50,650 bases of DNA, taken from positions 1 to 50,650 of the forward strand of contig JAVHYA010000033.1 of assembly GCA_031119395.1 (NCBI GenBank). The letters are read 5' to 3'. The position numbers and the translations under genes are program-made. How positions within the stretch are numbered: the stretch's first letter is position 1; each line of letters opens with the position of its first letter. The notes under the pieces were generated by a model, which worked only from the letters and a program-made list of their open reading frames with translations, was not told the DNA's origin and did no database searches. Of the stretch, positions 48,199 to 50,650 are shown one piece after another. The DNA is from Pseudomonadota bacterium (GTDB lineage: Bacteria; Pseudomonadota; Gammaproteobacteria; Burkholderiales; Burkholderiaceae_C).

Positions 48199-48274
48199 AT
48201 GTGCCCCCACGCCCATCACTTCGTGTATTCGCTGCCCCCCGTGGGGGTGCACGCCTCCCGTGAGGCGGCTCGAC
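48199..48274. repeat. GC-rich intergenic element between mlaE and mlaD
   Basis: GTGCCCCCAC (48201-48210) can pair with GTGGGGGTGCAC (48241-48252, one bulge), and CGCCTC-CCGT-GAGGCG (48252-48267) is a perfect 6-bp hairpin. TTCGCTGCCCCCCGTGGGGG resembles a dispersed Comamonadaceae element. It ends just before the mlaD ribosome site AGGAGG. Confidence 0.5.
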
Positions 48275-48287
48275 AGGAGGCTTAAAC

Positions 48288-48779
48288 ATGCAACGTTCCA
48301 ACAACGACATCTGGGTCGGCCTGTTCGTGCTCATCGGCGCGGCTGCGCTGCTGTTCCTGGCCCTGCAATCGGCCAACCTGCTGAGCCTGAACTTCCAGCG
48401 CACCTACGACGTCACGGCACGCTTCGACAACATCGGCGGCCTGAAGCCCCAGACGGCCGTCCGCAGTGCCGGCGTGGTCGTGGGGCGCGTCCAGTCCATC
48501 ACGTTCAACGACAAGACTTTCCAGGCCGACGTCACGCTCTCGTTGCAAAGCCGTTACAGTTTCCCCAAGGACAGCTCGCTCAAGATCCTGACCAGTGGTT
48601 TGCTGGGAGAGCAATACATTGGCATCGAAGCGGGCGCCGAGGAGAAGAACCTGCAACCCGGTGACACCATCACCGCCACGCAGTCGGCCGTGGTGCTGGA
48701 GAACCTGATCAGTCAGTTCCTCTACAGCAAGGCGGCCGACAGTGGAACGCCGCAACAAGGGACGGCGAACAAGAAATGA
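48288..48779 (+). CDS. mlaD: phospholipid-binding MCE protein MlaD
   Basis: MlaD is the inner-membrane-anchored MCE-domain hexamer that channels phospholipids between MlaFE and MlaC. The 163-residue protein has one N-terminal helix (VGLFVLIGAAALLFLAL, about 10-26), then the MCE domain (YDVTARFDNIGGLKPQTAVRSAGVVVGRV), and LTSGLLGEQYIGIEAG. A C-terminal Gln/Ser-rich tail follows. AGGAGG lies eight bases upstream of the ATG. Its stop overlaps the mlaA start as ATGA. Confidence 0.96.
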   Translation: MQRSNNDIWVGLFVLIGAAALLFLALQSANLLSLNFQRTYDVTARFDNIGGLKPQTAVRSAGVVVGRVQSITFNDKTFQADVTLSLQSRYSFPKDSSLKILTSGLLGEQYIGIEAGAEEKNLQPGDTITATQSAVVLENLISQFLYSKAADSGTPQQGTANKK

Positions 48780-49549
48780 ATCGACGAACTGATGCGATGA
48801 ATGCCATGAATGCTATGAAAAAGATAGCTTCTTCCGCCCGCAGGGCGGGCGTTGTGGCCACCTTCGCCCTTGCAGGCGGCGTGGCCGCCGCGCAGGACGC
48901 CGCGCCGGCCGGCCCCGATCCCTTCGAGTCCTTCAATCGCGGCGTGTACCGATTCAACGACGGCGTGGACCGCGCCGTGCTGCGTCCGGTGGCGACCGCC
49001 TACCGCGACGCGGTGCCCTCGCTCGTGCGCCAGGGCGTCACCAACTTCTTCGGCAATCTCGGCGACGTCTGGAACCTCGCGAACAACGTGATGCAGCTCA
49101 AGCTGCAGAACAGCGCCGAGACCTTCATGCGCCTGAACGTCAACACCTTCTTCGGCCTGGGCGGGCTGCTCGACATCGCGTCCGAAGCGGGCATCGAGCG
49201 CCACGCCGAGGACTTCGGCCAGACCCTCGGGCGCTGGGGTGTGCCGCCGGGCCCGTACCTCGTGCTGCCCATCCTCGGCCCCTCCACCGTGCGCGATACG
49301 GCAGCGCTGCCGGTCGACTATTACGGTGATGCACTCGCGCACGTCAACGACGTCCCGGCGCGCAACTCGCTCGCGGTGCTGCGCGTCGTCGATACGCGGT
49401 CCAACCTGCTGAGGGCGAGCACGCTGATCCAGGATGCCGCGCTCGATCCGTACAGCTTCACCCGCGATGCGTTCCTGCAGAAGCGCCGCAGCGACATCCG
49501 CGACGGCAACGACGCCCACGACGGCAACGAACCGGACGAAAGCAAGTAA
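48776..49549 (+). CDS. mlaA: MlaA (VacJ-like) outer-membrane phospholipid removal protein, lipobox absent
   Basis: MlaA removes mislocalised phospholipids from the outer leaflet and hands them to MlaC. The 257-residue protein has the family core: DPFESFNRGVYRFNDGVDRAVLRPVA, FFGNLGDVWNLANN, NTFFGLGGLLDIA, FGQTLGRWGVPPGPYLVLPILGPSTVRD, DPYSFTRDAFLQKR. MlaA is normally a lipoprotein, but this protein contains no cysteine at all. The N-terminus instead looks like a signal-peptidase-I peptide (cleavage near VAAAQD). Start choices are the ATG at 48776 (overlapping mlaD), 48797, 48806 or 48815 (MKKIASSARRAG). The last lies inside dispersed-repeat copy 7, which encodes the basic n-region. Confidence 0.9.
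   Translation: MNRRTDAMNAMNAMKKIASSARRAGVVATFALAGGVAAAQDAAPAGPDPFESFNRGVYRFNDGVDRAVLRPVATAYRDAVPSLVRQGVTNFFGNLGDVWNLANNVMQLKLQNSAETFMRLNVNTFFGLGGLLDIASEAGIERHAEDFGQTLGRWGVPPGPYLVLPILGPSTVRDTAALPVDYYGDALAHVNDVPARNSLAVLRVVDTRSNLLRASTLIQDAALDPYSFTRDAFLQKRRSDIRDGNDAHDGNEPDESK
48811..48859 (+). repeat. dispersed GCTAT-N7-ATAGCTGC repeat, copy 7 (inside mlaA 5' end)
   Basis: TGCTATGAAAAAGATAGCTT, CTTCCGCCCG, CAGGGCGGGCGTTGTGGCC. The perfect inverted repeat GCTAT-N7-ATAGC is present. It is in frame with mlaA and provides an ATG (48815) and the n-region of its signal peptide. Confidence 0.68.
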
Positions 49550-49669
49550 TTTTTCGCATTCGGCCGCTTGCAGATGGTTGCACCCTGCCCTGGGGCGGGG
49601 GAACCCGGCGGCGGCCTGGTTCTCCAACGCGTTCCGGTCGCGGGACCGCTTCAAACAAGGATTGATCCC

Positions 49670-50323
49670 ATGAACACCCTCCTGCAACGTCGCACGCTCG
49701 GCCGCTGGGCATTGGCCGGCGCCCTCGTGCTCGGGGCTGCAGCCGGCGCCATGAAGCCGGCCTTCGCTGCCGACGAGGCGCCCGACGTGCTGGTCAAGCG
49801 CCTGTCGACCGAGGTGCTCGACACCATCAAGGCCGACAGCTCGATCAAGGCCGGCGACGTCAACAAGATCATGGGCCTGGTCGATACCAAGATCATGCCC
49901 AACGTGAACTTCCAGCGCATGACCGCCTCGGCCGTCGGCCCGGCCTGGCGCCAGGCCACGCCCGAGCAGCAGAAGCGCCTGCAGGACGAGTTCAAGGCCC
50001 TGCTGGTGCGCACCTATGCCGGTGCGCTCGACCAGGTGAGCGACCAGACCGTGACGATCAAGCCCTTCCGCGGCTCGCCCAGCGACCAGGAGGTGCTGGT
50101 GCGCACCGAGATCCGCGGCCGGGGCGATCCGGTGCAGCTCGACTATCGCCTGGAGAAGACCCCCGGCCAGGGCTATGGCTGGAAGGTCTACAACTTCAAT
50201 GTCATGGGCGTCTGGCTGGTCGACACCTACCGCACGCAATTCGCGCAGGAAATCAACAGCAAGGGCATCGACGGCCTGATCGCGGCCCTGGCGGCGCGCA
50301 ACAAGGCCAACGCCAAGGGCTGA
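49670..50323 (+). CDS. mlaC: periplasmic phospholipid-binding protein MlaC
   Basis: MlaC shuttles phospholipids across the periplasm between MlaA and MlaD. The 217-residue precursor has a signal peptide (basic LLQRRTLGRW, hydrophobic ALAGALVLGAAAG, cleavage near AFAADE, about 35). The family core follows: KIMPNVNFQRMTASAVGPAW, the TPEQQKRLQDEFKALLVRTYAGAL motif and YNFNVMGVWLVDTYRTQF. The ATG at 49670 has AAGGA upstream; the in-frame extension to 49568 is not signal-like. The 120-bp gap after mlaA shows no gene. Confidence 0.95.
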   Translation: MNTLLQRRTLGRWALAGALVLGAAAGAMKPAFAADEAPDVLVKRLSTEVLDTIKADSSIKAGDVNKIMGLVDTKIMPNVNFQRMTASAVGPAWRQATPEQQKRLQDEFKALLVRTYAGALDQVSDQTVTIKPFRGSPSDQEVLVRTEIRGRGDPVQLDYRLEKTPGQGYGWKVYNFNVMGVWLVDTYRTQFAQEINSKGIDGLIAALAARNKANAKG

Positions 50324-50341
50324 GCGGGAGAGCGCAGGGCC

Positions 50342-50635
50342 ATGGCTGCATCCGATGCCCACATGCTGGTGCTGCCCACGCGGCTCACCCATGACGAAGC
50401 GCCCGACTGCATGCGCATGCTGCAGCAGGGCCTGGCGGGCCAGCAGGCGTCCGCGGCGGTGATCGATGCCAGCGCGCTGGCGCAGTTCGACTCCTCGGCC
50501 CTGGCCGTGCTGCTCGAATGCCGTCGCGAGGCCAGCGCACTGGGCCGCGGCTTCGCCGTCAAGGGGCTGCCGCAGCGCCTGCGCGAACTGGCCACGCTCT
50601 ACGGCATTGCCGGCCTGCTGCCCGCAGCGCCCTGA
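50342..50635 (+). CDS. mlaB: MlaB, STAS-domain protein of the Mla complex
   Basis: MlaB is the small cytoplasmic STAS protein that binds and stabilises MlaF. The 97-residue product has the STAS core: LVLPTRLTHDEAPDCM at the start, then VIDASALAQFDSSALAVLLEC, where the Asp-Ser-Ser loop (about 51-53) is the STAS signature, and a C-terminal FAVKGLPQRLRELATLYG. It follows mlaC after 18 bp and ends 15 bp from the window edge; the operon may continue. Confidence 0.9.
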   Translation: MAASDAHMLVLPTRLTHDEAPDCMRMLQQGLAGQQASAAVIDASALAQFDSSALAVLLECRREASALGRGFAVKGLPQRLRELATLYGIAGLLPAAP

Positions 50636-50650
50636 GCACGCGCAAAGCCA

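Noticed and set aside
48780..48820. ATGAATGCC/ATGAATGCT tandem units at the mlaA start as a variable repeat
   Set aside because: Only two and a half imperfect units; too few to call a tandem repeat, though they create several alternative start codons.

Overview
The window is uniformly GC-rich, densely coded chromosomal DNA of a betaproteobacterium, most likely a member of the Burkholderiales family Comamonadaceae (Variovorax/Acidovorax-like). The reasons are the gene orders (ponA-pilMNOPQ-aroK-aroB-dgt; gltBD followed by an mla operon that contains mlaA; engB divergent from cytochrome c4-resB-ccsA), the type of protein sequence, and seven copies of a short dispersed repeat built on GCTAT-N7-ATAGCTGC that I associate with this family. 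No rRNA or tRNA gene, CRISPR array, prophage or intact insertion sequence was seen. The only mobile-type gene is a single-domain REP-associated tyrosine transposase.

Layout. 1-2108: groES-groEL on the minus strand, with a perfect CIRCE operator and a combined sigma70/sigma32-like promoter. 2283-8178: two TonB-dependent receptors; the first is preceded by a Fur-box-like palindrome and forms an operon with a PepSY membrane protein and a small membrane protein. 8269-9703 (minus): a small lipoprotein and metK. 9898-15837: two LpxL-type acyltransferases followed by a 1375-residue single-module NRPS-like synthetase with the architecture of epsilon-poly-L-lysine synthetase (A-T-TM2-C1-TM2-C2-TM2-C3). 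15809-17566 (minus): an epoxide-hydrolase-like enzyme and engB. 17657-21942: cytochrome c4 and the system II cytochrome c maturation genes resB and ccsA. 22007-23762: msrP-msrQ, preceded by a motif matching the SigF/ECF16 promoter. 23766-25654: lysA-lptM divergent from cyaY. 25691-33425: PBP1a divergent from pilMNOPQ. 33449-39130: aroK, aroB, dgt, an MFS transporter, a DUF1415 protein and a methyltransferase. 39144-39839: the RAYT transposase. 40027-46276: gltB-gltD. 46511-50635: mlaF-E-D-A-C-B.

The genes are mainly housekeeping: chaperonin, SAM synthesis, lysine and aromatic amino acid synthesis, glutamate synthesis, peptidoglycan, envelope lipid asymmetry, type IV pilus alignment and secretin proteins, heme protein maturation and periplasmic methionine repair.

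The items most worth a second look are: (1) the Pls-like poly(amino acid) synthetase next to lipid A acyltransferases; (2) a 70-bp, 90 % identical duplication of the 3' end of gltD that creates a 42-codon ORF overlapping the gltD stop as ATGA; (3) a GTAACC-N16-CGAACT element ahead of msrPQ; (4) dispersed-repeat copies that form gene ends: the signal-peptide region of a cysteine-free MlaA, the last residues and stop of MsrQ, and the Shine-Dalgarno of dgt.
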